64,000 nt of DNA from Hibiscus mutabilis (lineage: Eukaryota; Streptophyta; Magnoliopsida; Malvales; Malvaceae), in the NCBI GenBank assembly GCA_019671005.1, contig CM033725.1, forward strand, positions 36,788,678-36,852,677. The letters run 5' to 3'. A program made the translations under genes and the position numbers. Of the stretch, positions 35,828 to 46,015 are shown one piece after another (position 1 is the first letter of the stretch; each line of letters starts with the position of its first letter). The notes beneath the pieces were generated by a model. That model was not told the DNA's origin and ran no database searches. It worked only from the letters and a program-made list of their open reading frames with translations.

Positions 35828-36414
35828 TGTTGTGGCCATCCCCTCACATGGTGTTACAACCGAGTTCCGGGGCCACAACCGAGTCAATTCTACCATGCCC
35901 CATTTTCAAGCACATCAATGTTTTAGGAAGAAGAGTCTTTGTTTTCAATTATTTCTTTAGTTAGGAAAAAGTGTCCTCGTTTCAAACAATAGAATGTTTA
36001 CTCGGGTCATTTCTATTATGTTTTTTTCGCATATATGTAGGGGGTGGACAGTCGGCAGAGTTTGGGCTGATCCACTGGTAAAGGTATGTATCCTACACAC
36101 CATCGAGGCGGCCCCTACCGCCTAAGTCGATGGTGTGGGTGAGTTTTCTAATGTAACCGATGTTTCTTTTTTTTCTAATAAAATAAAAACCGTTCTTTTT
36201 TCCTACGGGGAAGTTGGGGGTCGACTGTGTGCATCCGCTATGCCCCACGGTTTCGACCATGGCTTGAAGAATGGTTTTGTGGCGCGAGACTAATGTGTTG
36301 CTTGCTTATTTTGAGCAGATCAATTGAGAGAAAATGCTGACTTGATCGGGAAGAGTCCTTTTCAAGTGCCGCACGGCTTAGCGACCGAGTGAACTAAAGG
36401 CTAAGTCCGTGACA
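35828..36414 (+). repeat. Chromovirus 5' LTR (587 bp)
   Basis: Starts TGTTGTGG and ends GTGACA. It matches 41431-42017 along its whole length. An AATAAA lies at about 36177-36182 after a T-rich run and is a possible polyadenylation signal. Confidence 0.95.
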
Positions 36415-36416
36415 CG

Positions 36417-36428
36417 TGGTATCCGAGC
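36417..36428 (+). promoter_or_regulatory. Chromovirus primer-binding site
   Basis: TGGTATCCGAGC begins two bases after the LTR end. It differs from the initiator-Met primer site at one base (C for A). Confidence 0.85.
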
Positions 36429-36478
36429 AAGGTTGTAGCACTCAATTTCGGTGGTGTTGCCTGTTCATTGCGGTGAAA

Positions 36479-36765
36479 AGCACAGAGGTGCGTAATCAAT
36501 AGCACAGAGGTGCTTTTTAATTGTGGCACAGTGGTGCTCAATTTTTTTTATTCAAGCACAGCGGTGCTTTCTTGTTGCTAGTGCACAGTGGTGCCTAGTT
36601 TTTATTGGGAAAGCACAGTGGTGCTTATTCCCTCTTGATGCACAGTGGTGCTCTCTTGCTTCTTGTGCACAGTGGTGCCGAGTTTTTTTTTAGTGGGAAA
36701 GCACGGTGGTGCTTACTCCCTCTTGAAGCACAGTGGTGCTGAGTTATTAATAGGCATTGTGGTGC
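36479..36765 (+). repeat. Array of about 11 short hairpin motifs in the chromovirus leader
   Basis: The motif AGCACAGTGGTGCT (stem AGCAC/GTGCT, loop AGTG) and close variants recur at roughly 22-31 bp intervals from 36479 to 36765, separated by T-rich spacers. First-base variants (tgcac, ggcac) mostly keep the gcac/gtgc stem. It lies between primer site and gag start, i.e. in the genomic RNA leader where packaging and translation signals reside. Confidence 0.9.
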
Positions 36766-36814
36766 TTATTATTCTTCCTGTGCAGTAACTAGTGTGGTGG
36801 GAGTCAACCCAAGG

Positions 36815-38048
36815 ATGGTGACTACGCGTAAGAATCAGGGGCCAAGAGTCGTCCTGAGAACTGAGGTGCCAGCGGGCGCAGCGCAGTACTTCGGCGCAAC
36901 ATGGCGCTAGAGTGCCTGCACAAGGGGGTAGGACCATAGACCCCGATAGGTATGAGGAGCTAGAAGCCGCGGTGGGCGCCCCGAGGGCTCATGTGGTGAC
37001 CAAAGGAACGAGTTCGAGCAATTGAAGTTTCTCATCGAGTTGGCTCACATGGTGAAACACCTCACTGATGAGACAAAGGAGGCAATGAGTACTCTGAAGT
37101 ATGAGATAGAGGAGCTTAAGGCTCAAATTAATTTGATTGAAGTGGCTGTGGGAAATTCAGTGACCATAGAAAGGGGCCAGAGGAATAGGGTCCCCGAGCC
37201 TCAGCGGTATGAGGGGAACAGGGATGCCAAAGAGCTTGAAAATTTCCTATTTGATATTGAACAATACTTTCGGGCTACTCGCACCTCTATAGAAGAAGAC
37301 AAGGTCTCGATGGCTTCTATGTACTTGTCAGGGGATGCCAAATTGTGGTGGAGGTCCAAGTTCACAAATGGCGTGTGTTCCATTAAAAGTTGGGACTAGT
37401 TGAAACAAGAATTAATAGTTACCTTCTTTCCGGAGAATATGGAGTATAATGCTCGGAAGAAGTTGAGGGATTTAACCCATACTGGGACTATTCGTGATTA
37501 TGTGAGAGAGTTTGCGGCATTGATGCTGGAATTAAGGACATGTCGGAGAAATACAAGATGTTTGCTTTCCTTGAGGGCCTAAAGCCATGGGCTAGAACTG
37601 AGATTCAAAGACAACGGGTGCAGGATGTAGTCGCTGCCATGGCCGCTGCCGAGCGGCTTAACGATTACAATGATGGCTCAAACAAACACAAGGCCCCAAC
37701 TAGTGGGAGCAATAACCATGCAGGTAATGGGAGTAAGATGGCTAGAGGGGAGAGGCCGATAACTTGGGGAGCCGGGAGAGGACTTCCAAACAAGGAGCCA
37801 GTGCAGAATAGGGGGAATGGTGGCTTTACGCCTAGGAATGGGCCAAATAGGCTACCCCTAGCATGCTTCTTGTGTAAGGGGCCTCATCGCGTGGCTGAGT
37901 GCCCACATAGGGGTGCATTGAGTGCTTTGGAACTTTCACGGCCTGGGGACACACTCCCTAACCCACCTACAGAGAATAGTGAGACCGATTTGGCTGCAAT
38001 GGGTCTATTCGTTTTTCGAGTGCATTACAATCGCAATTGGACAACATA
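36815..38048 (+). pseudogene. Chromovirus gag, frameshifted
   Basis: The probable start is ATG 36815 (MVTTRKNQGPRVVLRTE). Stops follow near 36908, then the coiled-coil and capsid continue at 37022-37399 (EFEQLKFLIELAHMVKHL, RYEGNRDAKELENFLFDIEQYF, GDAKLWWRSKF), with a stop at 37397. 37400-37582 holds FFPENMEYNARKKLRDL and IRDYVREFAALML. After a frame change 37540-38049 holds MFAFLEGLKPWARTEI and the zinc knuckle CFLCKGPHRVAEC (spacing CX2CX3HX4C). It would form the particle core and bind element RNA. Two stops and one frameshift break it. Confidence 0.88.
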
Positions 38049-38560
38049 AAGAAAGAACCGGAAAGGGCTTGATGTACGTGGACTTGGTGATAAATGGGAA
38101 GGCGACTAGGGCTCTTGTTGACACGGGAGCAACAGATACTTTTATCTCACCTGAGGAAGTCAAGAGATGCGGTTTAACAATTACTAGAGATGTGGGACAG
38201 ATGAAAGCAGTTAATTCTGTTGCCGCCGAAATTTGTGGAAGTGTTAAGAGGGTGGAGGCCAAGCTTGGGTCCTGGGAGGGAAGCGTGGATCTCACTGTTT
38301 CCCCTATGGATGATTTTGATGTTGTGTTGGGACTGGATTTTATGACAAAAGCCCAGGCCATCCCCGTCCCTGCTGCGAGCTGCCTATTATTTCTAGGGGA
38401 TTGCCCGGGGGTGGTACCCGCTACCATTCTACCAAGAAGCGGAAAGATGCTGTCAGCAATACAATTTAAGAAAGGGGTGAAGAAGGGGGGACCTTCTTTT
38501 GTCATATTACCTATTCTACATGAGGAGTCAACCCTTGAAGGGGTACCATTTGGGATTTTG
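38049..38560 (+). pseudogene. Chromovirus aspartic protease
   Basis: Within the open frame 37922-38962. GKGLMYVDLVINGKATRALVDTGATDTFIS carries the active-site DTGA, and DDFDVVLGLDFM is the downstream ILG-type motif. It processes the gag-pol polyprotein. The frame is continuous with reverse transcriptase downstream. Gag stops just upstream in another frame, so expression may once have used a frameshift, or the break is damage. Confidence 0.85.
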
Positions 38561-39440
38561 AGAGTGTTGGAGGACTATAAAGATGTCATGCCAGATCAGT
38601 TGCCAGAAGGGCTCCCTCCTCGAAGGACGGTGGATCATGAGATTGAACTGGTCTCCGGTGCCAAACCTCCTGCGAGATGCCCGTACCGTATGTCCCCTCT
38701 GGAATTAGCTGAATTGAGGAAACAACTCGATGAACTGTTAAAAGCTGGGTTTATTCGACCGTCTAAAGTGCCATTTGGGGCGTCCGTGTTGTTCCAGAAG
38801 AAACATGATGGGAGCCTGAGATTGTGTGTGGACTATAGAGCCCTGAACAAAGTGATTGTCCGGAACAAGTATCCCATCCCCTTAGTTGCGGACTTGTTCG
38901 ACCAGCTAAGTGGCGCGAAATATTTTACAAAGCTGGATCTTCGATCGGGGTATCATCAGTAAGAGTGGCGAGGGAGATGAACCAAGACAACTTGTGTTAC
39001 TCGATATGGGGCATTTGAGTTTCTTGTGATGCCATTTGGGCTAACCAATGCGCCTGCAACCTTTTGCACCTTGATGAACCGAGTGTTCCATGATTTTCTG
39101 GACAAGTTTGTGGTGATATACTTGGATGATATAATGGTATATAGTTCCTCTTTGACAGATCATGAAAACCATTTGCGGTTAGTGTTGCAGAGACTCAGAG
39201 ATAATCAGCTATTTGTTAAAAGGAGAAAATGTGCTTTTGCCCAAACTTAAATTAAGTTCCTAGGACACCTCGTTGGGTAGGGACATGTTCGAATGGATGA
39301 GGAAAAAGTGAAGGCAATCCAGAATGGCCGACTCAAAAGTGTCGATGAGCTCGGATCATTCTTGGGATTAGCTAACTATTATAGACGGTTTTGTCGAAGG
39401 CTACTCTCGGAGGACAACTATACTTACCAATTTGTTAAAG
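38561..39440 (+). pseudogene. Chromovirus reverse transcriptase, two stops
   Basis: Motifs in order: LPPRRTVDHEIELVSGAKPP, LLKAGFIRPSKVPFGASVLF, LRLCVDYRALNKV, NKYPIPLVADLFDQLSGAKYFTKLDLRSGYHQ, a stop near 38960, TRYGAFEFLVMPFGLTNAPATF, FVVIYLDDIMVYS (catalytic YLDD) and NQLFVKRRKCAF, a stop near 39248, then SFLGLANYYRRF. It copies element RNA into DNA. Catalytic residues are intact but the frame is not. Confidence 0.93.
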
Positions 39441-39910
39441 AAAGGTGAGAAGTGGGCCTGGTCTAAAAAGTGTCAAGATGCTTTTGAGGGACTAAAAACT
39501 GTTGTGATGAACGACCCAGTCCTAGTATTACCAGACATTGAGAAACCAATGGAAGTTGAAACTGATGCATCCGACTTTGCCATAGGGGAGTACTCATGCG
39601 GTGGTCACCCCGTGGCCTTTGAGAGTCGGAAGTTGAGTGGTGCCGAGACGAGATATGCAACTCGGAAAAGGAACTTCTAGCTGTGATCCATTGTCTCGTG
39701 GCTTGGATGCATTATTTGTTGGGCTCAAAGTTTGTTGTTAAAACAGACAACACAAACATGCTAGTCATATCCTGCACAACCAAAACTATCGGCAGGGCAA
39801 GCAAGATGGCAAGAGCGCTTAGCGGAGTTTGATTTCAGTTTTGAGCATAAAGTCGGGAAGAAGAATCAGGTAGCTGATGCGTTGAGTCGAAGGGCGATCC
39901 GCAACCCTTA
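39441..39910 (+). pseudogene. Chromovirus RNase H, frameshifted
   Basis: 39432-39680 encodes CQDAFEGLK, VLVLPDIEKPMEVETDASDFAIG (first catalytic Asp) and HPVAFESRKLSGAETRYATR. A frame change near 39660 then gives ELLAVIHCLVAW and FVVKTDNTN-like sequence to about 39760. It should degrade the RNA strand of the hybrid. Damage: at least one frameshift. Confidence 0.85.
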
Positions 39911-40082
39911 GATTAATTGCTCCTATGTCACTAGTAGGGTGACGAATGACATTCGGGAACTCATAATGGAGAATATGGGAAAGGATCCGCAGATGATGGC
40001 AATATTGAGGATGGTGGAAGTGGCCAATCAAAGACCTTTTGGGTAGAGAATGGGATCCTAATGACGAAAGGTCCGCGTATGT

Positions 40083-41082
40083 ATGTCCCGAGAGCATGAG
40101 AACTTAGACAGAAACTACTACGCGAATGCCATGACACTCCCTGGGCAGGTCACCAAGGTTGGCGGCGTACTCTGGCCCTGTTGGAACAAGGATATTATTG
40201 GCCGCACATGCGACAGGATATTATGGACTATACCAAGACTTGCCTTATTTTCCAGCAAGACAAAGTGGATCGACAAAAGACTGCAGGATTGTTGGAGCCA
40301 TTGTCAGTGCCAGCACGACCTTGGGAGAGCATTTCACTCGACTTCATAGTGAACTTGCCTCGGGTGGGGGATCTTGGAGCTGTCATTGTGGTGGTGGATC
40401 GGTTCTCAAAATATGCTACATTTATCCCTGCCCCAAATATTGTTCGGCGGAGGAGACAGCTCGATTAGTCTTTAAACATGTTGTAAAGTATTGGGGTGTC
40501 CCACAAGATATCGTTAGTGACAGGGATGGTCGGTTCACTGGAAATTTCTGGAGAGAGTTATTCAAGATGTTGGGATCCAAACTGAATTTGTCATCAAGTT
40601 ATCATCCCTGCACGGATGGGCGACGGAGCGCTTTAATGGGTTGTTAGAAGAGTACTTAAGGCATTTTATCCAGGCCAACCAGAAAAATTGGCCTTCTTTG
40701 TTGGATGTGGTACAACTTTGTTTTAATTCACAAAAGAGTTCTGCTACTAATAAAAGCCCCTTTGAAATTGTGACAGTCAAGAAATTCACGGCTTCCACAC
40801 ACCACTCTAGAGTCATACAAAGGAAAGTGTCCCGAGCTTTTAATTTCTCAAAGGAGTGGCGCCAAAATACAGAGATTGCTCGGGCTTATCTAGTGAAAGC
40901 TGCAAAACATATGAAGAAGTGGGCAGATCGTGGCCGAAGGGACCAGCAGTTCAAAGTTGGCGATCTAGTGCTTGTGAAGCTAATGGCAGAACAGTTGCGG
41001 TTCTTACGGAATAGAGATCGACGATTGGTGCGAAAGTATGAAGGACCGATGATCGATTGTGGCCAAAGTTGGAAATAACTCA
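40083..41082 (+). pseudogene. Chromovirus integrase, degraded
   Basis: The zinc region is at 40181-40300: LEQGYYWPHMRQDIMDYTKTCLIFQQDKV. The usual C..C pair reads CLIF, so the last zinc ligand Cys is replaced by Phe. The catalytic core includes ESISLDFIVNLPRV (first Asp) and IVVVDRFSKYATFIP, then HVVKYWGVPQDIVSDRDGRFTGNFW (second Asp) and, in a third frame, the T..ERFNG-like region near 40610-40640. The C-terminal part ends with QQFKVGDLVLVKL and VRKYEGP. At least three frame changes are needed. Confidence 0.88.
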
Positions 41083-41430
41083 TACAAGATCAAGCCGCCC
41101 TCATGGATGAAAGTTCACCCTGTGTTCCATGTGAGCAACTTGAAGCCTTTTCATGCGAGCCCCTCAGATGTTAGCCGAGGACAGAGTGACCGGGGCCCCA
41201 TCTGTACCAAACCCCCATCAAAACGTCGAGTTGAGGAGATCCTTGCTGATAGGTTTGTTACGGTGTCCAAGAAGAAGCCTGTTCGTGAGTACCGGGTCAA
41301 GTGGGAAGGTTTCGAGCCGAAAGAGACAAGTTGGGAGAGAGATCATGACCTAAAGGTGTTCAAGCGAAAAAATCGAGGAGTTCCTTGCAGCTCTCACCAA
41401 CGAGGGCGTCGACAAGTTAGGTGGGGAGGA
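41059..41430 (+). pseudogene. Integrase C-terminus with chromodomain
   Basis: 41059-41390 reads KVGNNSYKIKPPSWMKVHPVFHVSNLKPFH, then RRVEEILADRFVTVSKKKPVREYRVKWEGFEPKETSWE. The latter is a chromodomain: VEEIL..R, an aromatic Y, VKWEG and TSWE are its core residues. Chromodomains direct chromovirus insertion towards marked heterochromatin. Only two of the three cage aromatics (Y and W of EYRVKW) are evident. The frame shifts near 41370 before the expected end, whose remnant (ALTNEGVDKLGGEDVV) overlaps the polypurine tract and LTR start. Confidence 0.88.
41419..41430 (+). promoter_or_regulatory. Chromovirus polypurine tract
   Basis: AGGTGGGGAGGA sits immediately before the 3' LTR start TGTTGTGG, as needed for plus-strand priming. 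Confidence 0.88.
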
Positions 41431-42017
41431 TGTTGTGGCCATCCCCACATGGTGTTACACAACCGAGTTTCGGGGCCACAACCGAGTCAATTCTACCATG
41501 CCCCATTTTCAAGCACATCAATGTTTTAGGAAGAAGAGTCTTTGTTTTCAATTATTTCTTTAGTTAGGAAAAAGTGTCCTCGTTTCAAACAATAGAATGT
41601 TTACTCGGGTCATTTCTATTATGTTTTTTTCGCATATATGTAGAGGGTGGACAGTCGGCAGAGTTTGGGCTGATCCACTGGTAAAGGTATGTATCCTACA
41701 CATCATCGAGGCGGCCCCTACCGCCCAAGTCGATGGTGTGGGTGAGTTTTCTAATGTAACCGATGTTTCTTTTTTTTCTAATAAAATAAAAACCGTTCTT
41801 TTTTCCTACGGGGAAGCTGGGGGTCGACTGTGTGCATCCACTATGCCCCACGGTTTCGACCATGGCTTGAAGAATGGTTTTGTGGCGCGAGACTAATGTG
41901 TTGCTTGCTTATTTTGAGCAGATCAATCGAGGGAAAAGGCTGACTTGATCGGGAAGAGTCCTTTTCAAGTGCCGCACGGCTTAGCGACCGAGTGAACTAA
42001 AGGCTAAGGCCATGACA
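41431..42017 (+). repeat. Chromovirus 3' LTR (587 bp)
   Basis: Pairs with 35828-36414. The 99-codon frame at 41597-41896 lies wholly in this LTR and also exists, broken, in the 5' copy; it is not a gene. Confidence 0.95.
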
Positions 42018-42431
42018 CTAAGCTCGTGGCGGTGCGCGTGTGGGGGGCTGCTCTCTTCTTTTTCTTGTCCAATCTGGACCGTTAGATCTCTACCCTAGAT
42101 CTAACGACTGATATAAGGCTGCACATTGAAGGATAAGATGATTAGCTAGGATTTTTTTATTCTTATTTTTTGGGCCAAAATGGGTTATTATTGTACAAGT
42201 GGGCTCATTCTTATTTAAATTAAATGGGCTCCCTTGTTTAAATGAAATGGACTCTTTTTTTCTTTCAACAAAAAATGGACTCTTTTTATTTTTTGGGCTT
42301 TAATAATAAGATTAATACTATACAATAATAATAACAATAAAATAACAATTGTGACAATAAAAGGGGTGAAAATCTAGTGACAACACTCTAATGTTGCGAC
42401 GTTCAAAATTTGACGTTTTTCTTTGTTGGTT

Positions 42432-42635
42432 ATTAGACTCGTTTCTTGTACGAAGAGAACATCGACAAAGAATTTGTAATACCCACAATCGGCCTAGACG
42501 ATATGACTAAAATGCGAGTGCTATTGATCATTTCCAGTAAAAAAGTTGTGTCCATAAAACAATAAAGTCGGAAATAAATTCCAAAATAAGTATAATATTT
42601 TGTACGAAATCAACATTGTAATGTTCTCAGATAAT
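42432..42635 (+). repeat. Dispersed repeat, copy B (copy A at 3695-3885)
   Basis: Same orientation and order of landmarks as copy A (cctagacg, gcgagtgctattgatca, ggaaataaattcca, aaatcaacattgtaatg). It includes a 20-odd-bp stretch absent from copy A. Confidence 0.6.
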
Positions 42636-42809
42636 TGTCAACAATTTTTAGAGGAAGGGGTTAAAAACTCTCAACTGACGCCCTTCATCTCCCCTAGGTT
42701 GTGGGCTCAATAATCATTAAGTGCAAATTTCCCCTCCCCTAGGTAAAAATTGTTAAAAGAAACATATTAATAATTGAAAAATATTTCATGCAGTGGTTCA
42801 CATGTATGT

Positions 42810-43180
42810 TTAATTTAGGATTTAGGGGTATAAATTAGGGATTGTGATTTAGGTTTAGTTTATAGGGTTTATACTTTAGGATTTATGGTTGAAATTTATA
42901 ATTTAGTATTTAAGGGTTTGAGTTTAGTTCTTATGATTTTAGGGTTAGAGATTTAAAGTTTAATTTTTAAAGGAAATTAGACACGCGTAATGTTTTTTTC
43001 ATTGTTAGTGCATAAAATAATAATAACCCTTAATTTATGCGAAAAACTTTGATACACAGTTCATGTAAACTAATGTTTACATGTGCTTGTCAAATTTAGG
43101 GGTTAGAAGTTTACTTGAGGGTTTATAGTTTAGGGGTTTAGATTATAAATTTAGAATTTAAGATTTAGGGTTATAGTTTA
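42810..43180 (+). repeat. Degenerate ttaggg-rich tract
   Basis: Many short variants of the plant telomere unit TTTAGGG (tttagggg, attaggg, tatagggttta, tttaaggg) occur on the plus strand, none in perfect head-to-tail array. It may be a decayed interstitial telomere-like tract or simply AT-rich low complexity. Confidence 0.35.
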
Positions 43181-44799
43181 GTGAAATATAGTCTTCTCAT
43201 ATAAATTTTTATCTATTAATTGTATATATTATATAAATTTTGAAATAATGATAGCAAGGAATTCAATAGCTTCAAAATGGAATAAACATTTCTATTTCCT
43301 TCCTTAACCTCAGTCACTTTAAATTATTTTTATATTAAAATTAGGATTAAAATAATTATATATGTGAATATGAAGGACTAAATATAAAATTATATAAATT
43401 ATTTTTAGTTTAGTGGTCAAAATAAAAATAAAATAATAGGCTAGTGACTATCTAAATAATTTAAAACGTTCAACTTCCTGTGCATTGTGCGCAGAATCAT
43501 ATATGTAAAGAGACACCCCATACCAATATGAGTAAAATCGTGCAACTTCCTGAGCGTTCTTCTTACCATGATCAATTGTGGCACTAGGTCCATCGTGATA
43601 AGATCTTAAAAAATAATAATATTCCATTCAATACAAGTCCTGTTATCATTTAAATTAGTCTCAATCTGATTACCGGCTAGATCGATATAATTATGATTAT
43701 TAAACAAGTCAATAATGGTCTCATTTAGTCAACAAATTTCCAATTCTCAATCTCAAACAAGATTCTTTATTTTAGCTTACATCGTACAATATTGATTATC
43801 AAATTCAAGACAAATGGTTTATTAAAATTCAAACTCCAAAGGTGATTATACACCTTCAAATGTCAGAAATGAAATAATTGAGTCAATATAAATAAAAGGA
43901 ATCGAATATTTGAAATATAAACTAAAAATTTAAAGTCAATGAACAAAGTCAACAATCAATAAAAAAGTCAATGATCAATGGGTTAATAATTCGGTGATGA
44001 ACTAAGGTTGTTCGAGTACGAGTATGGCTCTAGGTTAAGGTACAATAGGTCATGTTTGTTTGGGTTAACTATGGGCTAGAGATATCCTAGGCGAATTTGG
44101 GCCTTGTGAAGTAGGTTGCAAATCAAATTTGGATTCAAGTTTTTGTTTGGGCCTTTTGATAAGTTTAATTTTTGCTATTTTTCATATATATGTATATATT
44201 TCAAAAAATTTAGTGTTCCAATCTAACTACAAATTCATGTTTAAAAAAGTATCTAACTTTTATAGAGATTTTGTACAATTAGAGAATAATAAATGCTTAG
44301 AAGAGAAGTTTTAGTTGGATTTGGATTCTAAAGAGCACTTAACATAAGAAAATGAATCCTACTTTAAATTAAACTTTTACTTTTATATTATATTTAAAAT
44401 ATGATAGAGTTTTAAATTAAATTTCACTATAATTCTTTCTGGTAGTTGATGTAAATGATGGGCGGATGTGTTTGCGGAAATCTTTCCATGGTCTGAGAAG
44501 TTTGTCCCGTTAGAAAGAATTGTTTAGGTGAAAGTCTCAAGGGTATCGGCTCATTGTTGGAACCTTATCACTTTCAGATGAATCCTTGATCTTTGGGAAG
44601 AATTCCTATCGTTAAGAGAAAGCTCTACTTTGATCACGAATTATGAAAAGATTTCAATTTTAATCTCGATTTCATATCACGAGAGAATTGGTCAGTTGTT
44701 TGAAGTGGAGGTGGAAGATAAAAATTATTGATTCTAATATCCTATTTGCCTCTCAAAAAATGTACACCAAAAAAAAAGAAGCAGGCTAAATATACCGCG

Positions 44800-46015
44800 T
44801 TGTAACAAAACCAAACCCAACTGCCCCAAACTTTGAAACCAAAACACAAATCAACAATAGCAGCTGAACAACACGCCCTTCACCACTATTGCATCTCTCC
44901 CACCATGGCCACAGGCCACATGATAACACTGAATCATAAATTCTCCCAATGTGTTCGAAAATACCCAAAGAAACTACCACCATTGAAATAAACACCCAAA
45001 CTTCAAGAGCAACAGTACAGTCAAACAAAAAAGCCCAATCTCATCATACCCACATTACACCAAACACAAAATAATGAAATAACATGGATAAGGTTGGGAG
45101 ACGATTCAACATGAATGATAATGCTCTATGGCTTCAATGATACGTGCCAAATCTTTGATAACATTCTCCTTGTTGCCAATCGTCGAAGCACCCCACAATT
45201 TTCTTAAATCCAAAGTCTCTCATCTCTCATGTCTCTCTCAAAATAATTTTCTTTCGATTTAGGAAGTCAGAATCATATAACAACCCACTGACAACTCCTT
45301 GTGGCTGTGGATTTTTTGAGGTCGACCTCGTCCCTTCTTGGTCAGACGAACCTCTACTTCAAGCCTTTCTACCAGCGACGGTTCACTAAGGAGTATTTCA
45401 GGCATATGCCTAACTTTTCTTCACCGACCCCTCAAATTCAATATATTCCACCTTTGAAACCCTACCCTCTTCTAAGCGAGACCCAATTTCATTGTCCTGG
45501 TTGCAAATCGAGTCCCTTGCAAGCCCACCGAATTCGGAGCCAAGTTAAACTTCATCACACCCCACTTCCTCTGATTTGTCAACTATGTCCGCATTCTAAT
45601 CAGACATCCATTCTTTCGATCCATCTAGCATGCACCTTCCCATAAGCCATTGGCCTGCCAATGACTCGGTATATCATACAAGTCTTGGACAACAGTTTCA
45701 GACCCTCCATCTCGAGAAAAGGAAGATTGTTCATGCACTTCCTCGACCCCTTTCATTATTCCCTAGTCCCTACATCTTCTATTACATTATTCTTTTGAGC
45801 TATTTCATCTACGCTCCTAGCTTTCATTTTATCCCCTCCATCTCCATCTCCATAGTGCGTACTACTTATCTTCTACTTCAAGTGGTCCGAGTCGTTGTCA
45901 TCATTCTTCAGTTGTTGTTGACATACAATCGCATCATATTCCATCACACGAATCAAGAATTTCTTGCCATCCACGACGATCTCCACCACTTCAACAGCCT
46001 AAAAATACAAGTTTT
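44800..46015 (-). pseudogene. LINE ORF1-like relic (minus strand)
   Basis: Read on the minus strand from about 46010: VEVVEIVVDGKKFLIRVMEYDAIV, resembling the V.I....Y.VRVVE segment of plant LINE ORF1 after the RNA-binding domain. Further down (about 45350-45090) come EVRLTKKGRGRP, DFLNRKKI-like sequence and GNKENVIKDLARIIEAIE, resembling the linker before the LINE endonuclease. Many stops and frame changes. No endonuclease or reverse transcriptase follows; 44786-45060 looks like unrelated or untranslated sequence. Plus-strand frames 45301-45645 and 45630-46031 are shadows of it. Confidence 0.5.

Larger units (their letters stand above)
35828..42017 (+). mobile_element. Ty3 chromovirus (chromodomain element), 6.19 kb, nearly complete
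   Basis: Two 587-bp LTRs start TGTTGTGGCC and end TGACA. The flanks are perfect 5-bp duplications CTAAG (35823-35827; 42018-42022). A primer site, leader hairpin array, gag with zinc knuckle, protease, reverse transcriptase, RNase H, integrase with a chromodomain, and polypurine tract follow in Ty3 order. By eye the LTRs differ at 11 substitutions plus two 2-bp indels (about 2%), so this is the youngest complete element in the window. Several frameshifts and stops make it non-autonomous now. Clade beyond 'chromovirus' is not assigned. Confidence 0.95.
33812..42385 (+). mobile_element. Old Tat/Ogre-type LTR, split by a chromovirus insertion
   Basis: Left part 33812-35827 starts TGTCGTAGCCC and contains gattcgccactaat, gattggatcacct, ggttacgcgtggggaagagttagcagcccc and caaaaattggtacctaacc, boxes seen in Tat-type LTRs of Malvaceae (from memory). 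The right part 42023-42385 contains the inverted pair accgttagatct / agatctaacg and ends ...gtgacaaca. Without the chromovirus it is about 2.4 kb. No clear target duplication and no internal region were found, so it is a solo LTR or fragment. The two boundaries are less certain than the insertion. Confidence 0.6.
42386..44760. other. AT-rich non-coding stretch with dispersed repeats
   Basis: 42432-42635 is copy B of the dispersed repeat at 3695-3885. 42810-43180 is rich in degenerate ttagggttta-type motifs. 43200-44760 is AT-rich, with no frame I can support; the 61-codon frame at 44129-44314 has no known domain. Confidence 0.5.

Noticed and set aside
36479..36765. Regularly spaced short repeats resembling a CRISPR array
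   Set aside because: Repeats are 14 bp, imperfect and spaced 22-31 bp, inside a plant retroelement leader with no cas genes.
37922..38962. 346-codon frame as an intact gene starting at 37922
   Set aside because: The first 40 or so codons overlap gag in another frame. The real content is protease and RT of the chromovirus, and no separate start is supported.
41597..41896. 99-codon frame in the chromovirus 3' LTR
   Set aside because: The same sequence in the 5' LTR is interrupted (cctaag for cccaag changes Gln to stop), and LTRs of this type do not encode proteins.
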